The notes beneath the pieces were generated by a model that was not told where the DNA came from, searched no databases, and worked only from the letters and a program-made list of their open reading frames with translations. Positions 9,172-18,043 of a stretch of DNA of 43,117 nucleotides are shown piece by piece. Positions within the stretch are counted from its first letter, which is position 1; every line of letters starts with the position of its first letter. Origin of the DNA: an uncultured Acidobacteriota bacterium. Lineage in GTDB: Bacteria > Acidobacteriota > Thermoanaerobaculia > UBA5066. Position numbers and translations under genes: made by a program. The stretch spans positions 1 through 43,117 of the forward strand of contig CAIMWE010000002.1 in the NCBI GenBank assembly GCA_903845115.1. Direction: 5' to 3'.

Positions 9172-11213
9172 GGCCCCACGTGATCGCGCCATGTGGTTCG
9201 AGGGAGGTCCGGCGGCTAGCGGGGGCCGCCGGGCTCGCGGCGGCGTTCGCCCTCCTGGTGCCGGGACCCGCCGTCCTGGCAGCCGCACCGGCGGCGACGA
9301 CGGCGGCCGCCTCGACGGCGACGAAGATCGTGGCGATCCGCTCGGAAAGGGAGGGGAAGAACCAGGTCGTGCGGCTCGAGACCGACGGGCGGCCGGGAGG
9401 AACGGTCGAGAAGCGGGCGGCCCCTCTGCGCCTCGTCGTCTCGCTCCCCGGGCTTCGCAACGCGGTACCGGCCGGGATCTCGACGCTGGGCGGGCCGTTC
9501 GCCAAGAAGGTCGCCGTGGGGCGGGCCCCGCGAGGCGGGAGGGATGGCGTGCAGGTCGTGCTCTCCCTCTGGGCGCCCGCGGCGTTCGACATCCGGCGCG
9601 ACGCGGCCGGCCTCTCGATCGTCCTGTCGGAAGAGGCGGGGGAGACGGTGGCGGCGGCCGGCGCCGAGACCGCGCGGGCTCCTTCTCCGGCAGCAATCGG
9701 GCCAAGGCTCTCGCTGGCCGAGGCGATCCGGCGAACGCTGGCGGTCTCCACGCAGCTCCGTCTGGCTCGCGAGGACTCCCGGGCGAGCCGAGGCAGCCTC
9801 CAGCAGGCGGCCGGCCAGTTCGACCCCTCGGTGACGATCGTCCCGGCGTTCCAGCGGGGCCTGAACGCGGTCCTGCAATCGGCCCCGGCTTCTAGCCGGG
9901 CCGTTTCCGGGACCGAGCTGCTCCCCCTCACGGACGAGGTGGACACGTTCACGATCGATCTGGCGCTTCCGTTCCGCTTCCGGAACGGGATGGTCGTCTC
10001 CCCGTTTCTCTCGACCCAGTCGTACCAGGACAGGACCGACAGCTGGATCCCGACCCGCTACCAGTCGGATGCCGGGCTCCGGATCGACTGGCCGCTCGGG
10101 AAGGGAGGCGGGACCGCCTCCGCGGGGGCCGCGGAGCACGCCGCGCGGCTGGAAGCCGACGCCTCCCTCCACCAGGTCGCCTTCACCGCCTCCGACAGCG
10201 TCCTGAACACCGTCCTCGCGTACTGGGCGCTCGTGGCGGCCGAGGAGCGTCTCGCCCTGCTCGAGCGCTCCTGCGACCAGCAGAGGAAGATCGAGCGGCT
10301 GTCCCAGGCTCTCGTCCAGGCCGACGAGATCTCCCGCTCCGAGCTGGACCGCATCCGCGCGAGGGTCGCGGACGCGGAGGCGGCGGCGGCCCAGGGCCGG
10401 CAGTCGCTGGTGGCGGCGCGGGTCGGCCTCGCGCGGTCGATGGGAACCGTGGTCGCCGACCTGGACGACGCCCCGCTCGCCTCCGACCCGCTTCCCCCCT
10501 TGCCGGCGACCGGCGAGATGGAGAAGTCCCCGGCCAGCCGGCTCTCGGCGCTCGCTGCCAGCCGGCGGGCGGACCTCCAGGCCGCCCGGAAGAGGCGGGA
10601 GGCCGCAGACGTCCTGCTGACCGCTGCCCGGATCGATCTCCGCCCCCGCGTCGACCTGTCGCTCCGGGCGGGATACGGGGGGGTGAGCGAGGATCCGACG
10701 AGGGGGGCCGCGAGCCCTGCCGGCATCTGGGACTCGTTCGGCGGCAGGTGGGCGGGACCGAATTTCGCCCTCAGCCTCCGCTTCCAGCTCCCCTTCGGCA
10801 ACAACGCCTACAGGGGCCAGTGGGTCCAGGCTGGCTCGGCCCTGGAGCAGGCCGACCTCACGGCCCTGAACCTCTCCAGGACGGCCGGGAGCCAGACGGT
10901 GAAGCTCGCCGACTCCGTCCGGCGGAGCGTGGAAGAGGTCTCCGCGCGGGACGTCTCCGCCCAGGAGAACGACCGGACGGTGAGCGCGGCCTTCGAGCAG
11001 TACCGGGCGGGCGAGCTGAGCCTCGTCGACGCGATCGTCACGGAGAGGAACCAGACGCAGGCCGGCCTCGACCTCATCGCGTCGCGGCAGACCCTGGCCG
11101 CGCGAGTGGCGCAGCTCAGGTTCGAGACGGGATCGCTCGTGCCCTACGTGGTGAAGGGGGACGACGTGGCGTTCGGAGAGCCGTCGGCCGTCGGGCTCTC
11201 GTTCTCGGAGTGA
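9168..11213 (+). CDS. TolC-like outer-membrane efflux protein 2 with N-terminal AMIN domain
   Basis: The start is taken as GTG at 9168, overlapping the previous stop as GTGA; GTG at 9180 is an in-frame alternative. The product is about 681 residues. A signal segment (LAGAAGLAAAFALLVPGPAVLAA) precedes an AMIN-like beta domain (about residues 45-150, ...PLRLVVSLPGLRN... and ...VQVVLSLWAPAAFDI...). An outer-membrane factor domain then starts at SLAEAIRRTLAVSTQLRLA and ends AQLRFETGSLV. It shares the PFGNNA.RG motif with its neighbour, so the pair look like diverged tandem paralogues. AMIN domains bind cell-envelope or peptidoglycan targets in other proteins, so this one may anchor or localise the channel (inference). 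Confidence 0.85.
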   Translation: MRPHVIAPCGSREVRRLAGAAGLAAAFALLVPGPAVLAAAPAATTAAASTATKIVAIRSEREGKNQVVRLETDGRPGGTVEKRAAPLRLVVSLPGLRNAVPAGISTLGGPFAKKVAVGRAPRGGRDGVQVVLSLWAPAAFDIRRDAAGLSIVLSEEAGETVAAAGAETARAPSPAAIGPRLSLAEAIRRTLAVSTQLRLAREDSRASRGSLQQAAGQFDPSVTIVPAFQRGLNAVLQSAPASSRAVSGTELLPLTDEVDTFTIDLALPFRFRNGMVVSPFLSTQSYQDRTDSWIPTRYQSDAGLRIDWPLGKGGGTASAGAAEHAARLEADASLHQVAFTASDSVLNTVLAYWALVAAEERLALLERSCDQQRKIERLSQALVQADEISRSELDRIRARVADAEAAAAQGRQSLVAARVGLARSMGTVVADLDDAPLASDPLPPLPATGEMEKSPASRLSALAASRRADLQAARKRREAADVLLTAARIDLRPRVDLSLRAGYGGVSEDPTRGAASPAGIWDSFGGRWAGPNFALSLRFQLPFGNNAYRGQWVQAGSALEQADLTALNLSRTAGSQTVKLADSVRRSVEEVSARDVSAQENDRTVSAAFEQYRAGELSLVDAIVTERNQTQAGLDLIASRQTLAARVAQLRFETGSLVPYVVKGDDVAFGEPSAVGLSFSE

Positions 11214-11284
11214 ACCGTGGACGCGAGCCGGCCGTATTCCCGCCGAGGTCCGGTTCGTGGGCGTTGACGGGTTGAAGGGACGAG

Positions 11285-12427
11285 ATGGCTGACCTCTTCC
11301 GGAAGAAGGCGATCGACAAGCTCTCGTCGCCCGAGCAGCTCGACACGATGATGCAGGTGACCTCTCCGGGAGGCTGGATCGCGCTGGCCGGCCTCGGGGT
11401 CATCCTTCTGTTCGCCGTCGTCTGGAGCGTCGTGGGGTCGATCGGAATCCGGGTCGAGGGACAGGGGATCCTGATCCGAGGGGCCGAGGTCCTCGACATC
11501 ACCTCCGCGGCGCAGGGGCGCGTGAAGGAGGTCAGGGTCCGGCCGGGCGACCGGATCAAGACGGGGCAAATCGTGGCCCGTCTGGAGCAGACGGAGCTCG
11601 AGATGCGGCTCGCGAACATGAAGGAACGGCTCGGCCAGATGGAGGTGCAGAAGACGGAGGTCGGGACCACCGGCCGGTCGCTCGTCGCCCAGTACGAGTC
11701 GCAGATCGCCGAGCTGAGGCAACGGGTGGTCACCCAGGAGAATCTGGTCGCGCGGGGGCTTCTCACCCGGGCGACGCTCCTCCGGACGAAGCAGGAGCTG
11801 GCCCAGATCGAGCAGAGCATCTCCTCGACCCGTCAGATGACCTCGGGAGAGCAGATCCGCGTGGACGACCTCCGCGGCCAGATCCAGGAGGCGGAGGCCA
11901 GGCTCGCGGCCTCGGTCGAGGTGAAGAGCCCGTTCGACGGCCGGGTCCTGGAGGTGGTCACGGCGGTCGGGAGTCTGATCGGTCCAGGGAGCCGGATCCT
12001 GACCCTCGAACCGCTCGACGCTCCCCTCCAGACCGTCGTGTACGTCCCGGCCGTCGAAGGGAAGAAGGTGCGGCCCGGCATGCAGGTGCGGGTCTCGCCG
12101 TCGACGGTGAAGGTGGAGGAATACGGATTCCTGGTGGGCACCGTCCAGTCGGTCTCGGAGTTCCCGGTGACGCCGGAGGGGCTGCGCCGCGTCCTCCGGA
12201 ACGACCGGCTCGCCGAGCAGTGGATGGCGGCGAGCCCGCCGATCGAGGTGGTGGCGAGCCTGACGCCGGACGCCGCCACGAAGAGCGGCTACCGGTGGTC
12301 GTCCTCGAAGGGACCGCCGACGCAGATCCTGAGCGGAACGCTGGCGGCCGCCTCGGTCGTCGTCGAGAGGAAGTCGCCGATCTCGTACGTCCTTCCTGCG
12401 GTCAAGCGTTCCCTCGGCGTGAGCTGA
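11285..12427 (+). CDS. HlyD-type membrane fusion protein (NHLM secretion type)
   Basis: The 380-residue product has one transmembrane helix at about residues 30-52 (GWIALAGLGVILLFAVVWSVV). A lipoyl/barrel-sandwich half-motif (SAAQGRVKEVRVRPGDRIKTGQ), a long helical hairpin rich in Glu, Gln and Arg, and a second half-motif (VKSPFDGRVLEVVTAVGSLI) follow. This is the periplasmic adaptor that links an inner-membrane ABC exporter to a TolC channel. The position before a C39-ABC and a second ABC gene matches the NHLM bacteriocin secretion gene order. The ATG follows the second channel gene by 71 bases. Confidence 0.9.
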   Translation: MADLFRKKAIDKLSSPEQLDTMMQVTSPGGWIALAGLGVILLFAVVWSVVGSIGIRVEGQGILIRGAEVLDITSAAQGRVKEVRVRPGDRIKTGQIVARLEQTELEMRLANMKERLGQMEVQKTEVGTTGRSLVAQYESQIAELRQRVVTQENLVARGLLTRATLLRTKQELAQIEQSISSTRQMTSGEQIRVDDLRGQIQEAEARLAASVEVKSPFDGRVLEVVTAVGSLIGPGSRILTLEPLDAPLQTVVYVPAVEGKKVRPGMQVRVSPSTVKVEEYGFLVGTVQSVSEFPVTPEGLRRVLRNDRLAEQWMAASPPIEVVASLTPDAATKSGYRWSSSKGPPTQILSGTLAAASVVVERKSPISYVLPAVKRSLGVS

Positions 12428-12442
12428 GGGAGGGGTCAGGCC

Positions 12443-14641
12443 GTGCCCCTCGCGCCGGAACCCCCGAGCCCGGCGAAGGCTTCCCCCGCTCGGAGGGTCG
12501 ACTCCCCGACGGTCCTGCAGATGGAGGCGGTCGAGTGCGGGGCCGCGGCGCTGGCGATGGTGCTCGGGTATCACGGGCGCATCGTCCCGCTCGAGGAGCT
12601 CCGAGCGGAGTGCGGCGTCTCCCGCGACGGAAGCAAGGCGAGCAACGTCCTGAAGGCGGCGAGGAAGTACGGTCTGGTCGCGAAGGGATTCAAGCACGAG
12701 GTCGAAGCCCTGTTCGACCTGCAGTTCCCGGTGATCCTGTTCTGGAACATGAACCACTTCGTCGTCCTGGACGGGTTCGGGAAGGGCGGAAAGGTCTTCC
12801 TGAAGGATCCGGCCGAGGGGCCGAGGACCGTCACGATGGAGGAGCTGGACGACTCCTTCTCGGGAATCGTCCTGACCTTCCAGCCCGGCCCGGAATTCAA
12901 GGAGGGCGGCCAGAAGCCGAGCATGGCCGCCGCCCTCCGGCGGCGCGTCGCCGGGTCGGAGACCGCCCTTCTCTTCGTCCTGCTCACCGGCCTGGCCCTG
13001 GTGCTTCCCGGCCTCGTCGTGCCGACCTTCACCCGCGTCTATCTCGACGAGGTCCTGATCGCCCAGCGGACGGCGCTTCTCCAGCCCCTCCTGATCGGCA
13101 TGGGGGTGACGGCGGCCGTCCGGATGGCCCTGACGTGGCTGCAGGAGAGCTGCCTCCTCAGGCTGGAGACGAAGCTCGCGCTGACGACCTCGAGCGGATT
13201 CTTCGGCCACATCCTCCGGCTGCCAATCTCCTACTTTTCACAGCGCTACAGCGGCGAGATCGGCTCCCGCGTGATGGTCAACGACAAGGTGGCGCACCTG
13301 GTCTCGGGGAAGCTCGCCGCCACGGCCCTGGACTGCCTGCTGATCGTCTTCTACGCGGTCCTCATGGCCCTCTACGACTTCTGGATGACGCTCCTCGTGA
13401 TCGGGATCGCGCTGCTGAACATCGTGGCGGTCAAGCTCGCCTCGCGGTCGCGGGTCGACGGGAGCCGCCGGCTCGCGATGGACTACGGGAAGCTGATGGG
13501 AACGGCCATGGGCGGCCTCCAGATGATCGAGACGCTCAAGGCGACGGGGAGGGAGGCGGAGTTCTTCGGAAGGTGGGCGGGGTACCAGGCGAAGGCCCTG
13601 AAGACGAAGCAGTCGCTCGGCCTCGTCGGGGAGCTGGTGTCGGCGGTCCCGCCCCTGGTCAACGCCCTGACGACCACCGTGGTCCTGCTCGTGGGAGGGA
13701 TGAAGGTGATGAGCGGCCAGCTGACCGTCGGGATGCTGGTGGCCTACCAGTCCCTCGTGGCCAGCTTCACCCGTCCCCTGGGGGCGTTCGTCGCGTTCGG
13801 CGCATCCGTGCAGGAGCTGGAGGCCGACATGGGTAGGCTGGACGACGTGCTGCAGTACCCGATCGACGCGCTCTACCGGAGGGAGCCGGGCGGGGAGCCG
13901 CCGGCCGCCGGGCGCGTCAAGCTCGCCGGCCAGGTCGAGCTCAGGAACGTGACGTTCGGGTACAGCCCGCTGGAAGCGCCCCTGATCGAAAACTTCAGCC
14001 TCTCGGTGCAGCCCGGGCAACGGGTCGCCCTGGTGGGCACGAGCGGCAGCGGAAAGTCGACGGTCTCGAAGCTGGTGGCGGGCCTCTACGAGCCGTGGGA
14101 AGGGGAGGTGCTGTTCGACGGCATCCCGCGCACCCGGCTCCCCCAGAGCCTGATCGCGAATTCGGTCGGCTTCGTCGACCAGGACATCTTCCTGTTCAGC
14201 GGGACGCTCCGCGACAACTTGACGATGTGGGACTCCACCATCCCGATGACGGGAGTGACGCAGGCCTGCCGGGACGCCGAGATCGCGGAGGCGATCGAGA
14301 CCCGGGAGAGGACCTACGACGCCGCGGTGGAGGAAGGAGGGGGGAACTGGAGCGGCGGGCAGCGCCAGCGGTTCGAGATCGCCCGCGCCCTCGCGCTGGA
14401 ACCGGCGATCCTCGTGCTCGACGAGGCGACGAGCGCCCTGGACCCCTCGACCGAGGCGCTGATCGACGATGCGCTCCGGCGACGGGGCTGCACCTGCCTG
14501 ATCGTGGCCCACCGCCTCAGCACGATCCGCGACGCCGACGAGATCCTCGTGATGGAGCGGGGGAAGATCGTGCAGCGGGGGACCCACGAGAAGATGAAGG
14601 ACGAGCCGGGGCCGTACTCGGCCCTGATCGCGGAGCACTGA
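12443..14641 (+). CDS. C39 peptidase/ABC exporter (NHLM-type ABC1)
   Basis: GTG start at 12443; 732 residues. The N-terminal C39 peptidase has all expected residues: Q26 and C32 in LQMEAVECG, H105 in NMNHFVVLD and D122 in KDPAEG. Six predicted transmembrane helices follow, then an ATPase with Walker A GTSGSGKST, signature SGGQRQR and Walker B ILVLDEATSALD. Transporters of this class cut a leader after a double-Gly-type site and export the core peptide. The gene lies between the adaptor and the FHA-ABC gene; the next GTG is one base after its stop, so tight coupling is likely. No peptide substrate gene was found nearby. Confidence 0.93.
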   Translation: MPLAPEPPSPAKASPARRVDSPTVLQMEAVECGAAALAMVLGYHGRIVPLEELRAECGVSRDGSKASNVLKAARKYGLVAKGFKHEVEALFDLQFPVILFWNMNHFVVLDGFGKGGKVFLKDPAEGPRTVTMEELDDSFSGIVLTFQPGPEFKEGGQKPSMAAALRRRVAGSETALLFVLLTGLALVLPGLVVPTFTRVYLDEVLIAQRTALLQPLLIGMGVTAAVRMALTWLQESCLLRLETKLALTTSSGFFGHILRLPISYFSQRYSGEIGSRVMVNDKVAHLVSGKLAATALDCLLIVFYAVLMALYDFWMTLLVIGIALLNIVAVKLASRSRVDGSRRLAMDYGKLMGTAMGGLQMIETLKATGREAEFFGRWAGYQAKALKTKQSLGLVGELVSAVPPLVNALTTTVVLLVGGMKVMSGQLTVGMLVAYQSLVASFTRPLGAFVAFGASVQELEADMGRLDDVLQYPIDALYRREPGGEPPAAGRVKLAGQVELRNVTFGYSPLEAPLIENFSLSVQPGQRVALVGTSGSGKSTVSKLVAGLYEPWEGEVLFDGIPRTRLPQSLIANSVGFVDQDIFLFSGTLRDNLTMWDSTIPMTGVTQACRDAEIAEAIETRERTYDAAVEEGGGNWSGGQRQRFEIARALALEPAILVLDEATSALDPSTEALIDDALRRRGCTCLIVAHRLSTIRDADEILVMERGKIVQRGTHEKMKDEPGPYSALIAEH

Positions 14642-14642
14642 C

Positions 14643-17600
14643 GTGAGCGCCCCCCCTCCCGGCCCCCGGCGCGAGGTCACGGCGACGATGGTCGTCGGGA
14701 CGGGGCCGGTCCCCTCGGCGTACCGGCTCCGCGTCGTGGAGGCGCGGGACGCCGAGCTGGTCGGACGGAGCCACGAGGGCAAGGGCCGCTGCGTGATCGG
14801 CCGCGCCGACGACTGCGACTTCGTCGTCCTGGACAACCAGGTCTCCCGCCGCCACGCGGAGCTGGGGCCGGTGCCCGGGGGGTTCCTCCTCCGGGACCTC
14901 GGGAGCGCCAACGGCACGTGGGTCGGCGACCGCCGTGTGGAGGAGGCGCGCATCGACCACCTCGACCGCTTCCGGGTCGGCACGGTGGTGTTCGAGGTGC
15001 TGAGCGCCGACGACCTGGCGGGCGACGCGCTCGGGCTGGCCCGGACCACCTCGGTCCCGGTGAGGGAGATCCTCGAGGGGATCCGCGTGGCGCTGGAGCA
15101 GCCCGGGGCCGGAGGCCGGCTCGAGGACGAGGGGACGGAGGTCGTGGTCGCCGGGAACAGCCCGTTCCTCCTGAGCGACCCGGGACTCTCCTGGATCGTC
15201 GAGGCCGGGAGGGTCGACCTCTTCGCCGTCGGCGTGAAGGACGGGGCGCCGGCCGGAAGCCGGTCTCACTTCGTCAGCATCGAGGCGTCCGGCGCCTTCT
15301 TCGGGATGGACTTCGAGTCGCTCGGGATCGGCTCGGGGTTCCTGGCCTCGGGAAAGCCGGGAACCCGTCTCCGGAAGATCCCCGTCGCGCGGCTAGCGGA
15401 GATGGCCTCCGCCGGGCAGCACGTGGAACGGATCGCGTCCCTGCTGGAGGGCTGGACGTCGTCCCTGACCCGGGCGCTCGTCCGGGACGTCCCCCTCGGA
15501 CCGTCGACGTACGTGGAGCTGGAGGAGCGGGGGGAGGCGGAGGTCGGTTTCCAGAAGCGGGCGCGGTGCCACAAGGGGTCCGGGTGGATCGAGCTCGAAG
15601 GAGGGGCGGGCCTCTTCATCAGCCTGACGGAAATCGGCGCGGCGCCGGGGAGGGTCCTGTTCCCGCTCACGCACGACGGCTGGATCGAGTCGACGCGCGA
15701 CGGGCTGGTCCTGTCGACGTTCCCGGCGGTCGAGGCGGTCACGCGGCCCGACGTCTGGCAGGGCCTGCGGGTCTTCCACCGCGCCCTGTGCGAGTGCGAG
15801 TTCATCAACAAGAGGCTCGCGACCGTCGACGAGTTCAACAGGCTCCGGAGCAAGACCGAGCGGGCCGAGTCGGCCCGCGAGGAGGCCCTTCGCGAGATCG
15901 GAGGCGTCCTGGCGGGGCCGGGCGAGGCAGCGGGAGTCGAGGCGGACGCCGCGGACGCCGACCCCGTCTTCCTGGCTTGCCGGGCCGTCTGCCGCGACCT
16001 GGGGATGGAGGCGAGACGGCCGCCCGAGCCGAAGGCGGAGCTCGACTTCGAGGAGAGGCTCGAGGGGGTCGCGCTCGCGTCCCGTTGCAGGACACGGAAG
16101 GTCGCGCTGAAGGGTCGCTGGTGGCGGGAGGAGCACGGACCGATCCTCGGAAGAATCGAGGAGACGAAGGAGCCCGTGGCCCTCCTCCAGGTCGCGTCGA
16201 ACGCCTACGACCAGGTCGACCCGCGGACTGGGAGCCGCACGAGGGTGACCGCCGAGGTGGCGGAGGCGCTGGACCCCTTCGGCTGGGTCCTCTACCGGCG
16301 CTTCAAGGACGGCACCTTGACCGCCAAGGACATCGCCCTCTTCGGCGCGCGCGGCGTGAAGGGCGACCTGTACGGACTCCTGGCGATGGGGATTGCCCTC
16401 GGGCTGGTCGGGGCCGCGACGCCCTATTTCACGGGCCAGATGTTCGACCGGGCGATCCTGAGGGCCGAGGACAGCCTTCTCCTCCAGTACGCGCTCGCGC
16501 TGCTGGCCTTCGCGGTCGCCGGGGCGGCGTTCAAGGTGACGGAGTCGATCGCGACGCTTCGCCTGCAGGGGAGGATGGACTACTCGGTCCAGGCGGCCCT
16601 GTGGGACCGGCTGCTCGACCTGCCGTCGAGCTTCTTCCGGAAGTACTCGGCGGGCGACCTCGCCGACCGCGCCGGGGGGATCGACGCCATCTGGCAGCTC
16701 CTCTCCGGAGCCGGCATCGGCGCGATCCTCGGGGCGCTCTCCTCGGTGTTCTACGTCGGCATGATGCTGGCCATCAGCGTCCCGCTCGCGCTGGTCGGTC
16801 TCCTCCTGACGGTCCTCTACGTGGGGGTCACGACCGGGGCGAACTTTCTCCAGCTCCGCGTGCAACGGGAGCAGCTGGCCATCCGGGGGAAGCTGGCGGG
16901 CCTCGTCCTGCAGCTCATCGAAGGGGTCGGAAAGCTCCGGGTCAGCGGAGCGGAGCACCATGGGTTCCGGGTCTGGGCCCGGGATTTCGCGGAGCAGCGG
17001 CGGACCGGCTTCCGGATCGGAAGGATCCAGAACCTGGTGTCGGTCTTCGGATCCGGGTACTCGATCTTCGCTTCGATGGCGATCTTCGCGGTGCTGACCG
17101 CTTCCCAGAGCGCCGCGGCCGGCGGCGGCCACGGCGGCCTGACCACCGGTTCGTTCATCACGTTCGCGGCCTCCTTCGGGGCCTTCCTCGGGGCCGTGCA
17201 GTCGCTGGCGGAGGCGTCGCTCAACCTCCTCGCCGTCGTCCCGATCTGGGAGCGGCTGACGCCGATCCTGGAGACGCCGCCCGAGGTGGACGACGCGAAG
17301 GCCTCGCCCAGCCGGCTGCGCGGGGAGATCGAGATCTCGCACCTCTGGTTCCGGTACACCGAGGACGGGCCGTACGTCCTCCGGGACCTTTCGCTGAAGA
17401 TCCAGCCCGGGGAGTTCGTCGCCTTCGTCGGCCCCTCGGGCTGCGGGAAGTCGACGCTGTTGCGGCTGATGCTCGGGTTCGAGAAGCCGGAGAAGGGCTC
17501 CCTCTACTACGACGGGCAGGACCTCTCCGCCCTGGACGTCCGCCTCGTCCGGAAGCAGCTGGGGGTCGTCCTCCAGGACAGCAGCCTGCTCCCGGCAGAC

Positions 17601-18038
17601 ATCTACCGGAACATCGCCGGCACGAGCTCGCGAACCATCGACGAAGCCTGGGAGGCCGCCGAGGCCTGCGGCTTCGCCGACGACGTCCGCGAGATGCCGA
17701 TGGGGATGCACACGTTCCTCTCCGAAGGCGGCGGCGGGCTGTCCGGCGGGCAGAGGCAGCGCCTGATGATCGCGCGGGCCATCGTCGACAAGCCGCGGAT
17801 CCTCTTCCTCGACGAGGCGACGAGCGCGCTCGACAACCGGACGCAGGCGATCGTGACGGAGAGCATGAACCGGATGCGGGCCACCCGGATCTGCATCGCG
17901 CACCGTCTCTCGACGATCATCAAGGCCGACCGGATCCACTACCTCGAGGGAGGGGCGATCCAGGAGTCGGGGACCTTCGAGGAGCTGATGGCACGCCGGG
18001 GCCTCTTCCACGAGATGGCCAGCCGGCAGCAGGCCTGA
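14643..18038 (+). CDS. FHA-domain fused NHLM-type ABC transporter (ABC2)
   Basis: GTG start at 14643; 1131 residues. An N-terminal FHA domain is visible at about residues 28-115, with IGR, SRRHAEL and SANGTWVGD at the phospho-Thr-binding loop positions. A long cytosolic region follows (about 140-560); its SPFLLSDPGLSWIVEAGRV stretch resembles the cyclic-nucleotide-binding-like part of NHLM ABC2 proteins. Then come six membrane helices and an ATPase with GPSGCGKST, LSGGQRQR, LFLDEATSALD and a switch His in IAHRLST. No C39 domain is present. FHA fusion to this exporter class is unusual; it suggests transport is switched or positioned by a Thr-phosphorylated partner (inference). The next gene's ATG follows five bases after the stop. 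Confidence 0.9.
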   Translation: MSAPPPGPRREVTATMVVGTGPVPSAYRLRVVEARDAELVGRSHEGKGRCVIGRADDCDFVVLDNQVSRRHAELGPVPGGFLLRDLGSANGTWVGDRRVEEARIDHLDRFRVGTVVFEVLSADDLAGDALGLARTTSVPVREILEGIRVALEQPGAGGRLEDEGTEVVVAGNSPFLLSDPGLSWIVEAGRVDLFAVGVKDGAPAGSRSHFVSIEASGAFFGMDFESLGIGSGFLASGKPGTRLRKIPVARLAEMASAGQHVERIASLLEGWTSSLTRALVRDVPLGPSTYVELEERGEAEVGFQKRARCHKGSGWIELEGGAGLFISLTEIGAAPGRVLFPLTHDGWIESTRDGLVLSTFPAVEAVTRPDVWQGLRVFHRALCECEFINKRLATVDEFNRLRSKTERAESAREEALREIGGVLAGPGEAAGVEADAADADPVFLACRAVCRDLGMEARRPPEPKAELDFEERLEGVALASRCRTRKVALKGRWWREEHGPILGRIEETKEPVALLQVASNAYDQVDPRTGSRTRVTAEVAEALDPFGWVLYRRFKDGTLTAKDIALFGARGVKGDLYGLLAMGIALGLVGAATPYFTGQMFDRAILRAEDSLLLQYALALLAFAVAGAAFKVTESIATLRLQGRMDYSVQAALWDRLLDLPSSFFRKYSAGDLADRAGGIDAIWQLLSGAGIGAILGALSSVFYVGMMLAISVPLALVGLLLTVLYVGVTTGANFLQLRVQREQLAIRGKLAGLVLQLIEGVGKLRVSGAEHHGFRVWARDFAEQRRTGFRIGRIQNLVSVFGSGYSIFASMAIFAVLTASQSAAAGGGHGGLTTGSFITFAASFGAFLGAVQSLAEASLNLLAVVPIWERLTPILETPPEVDDAKASPSRLRGEIEISHLWFRYTEDGPYVLRDLSLKIQPGEFVAFVGPSGCGKSTLLRLMLGFEKPEKGSLYYDGQDLSALDVRLVRKQLGVVLQDSSLLPADIYRNIAGTSSRTIDEAWEAAEACGFADDVREMPMGMHTFLSEGGGGLSGGQRQRLMIARAIVDKPRILFLDEATSALDNRTQAIVTESMNRMRATRICIAHRLSTIIKADRIHYLEGGAIQESGTFEELMARRGLFHEMASRQQA

Positions 18039-18043
18039 AGCCC

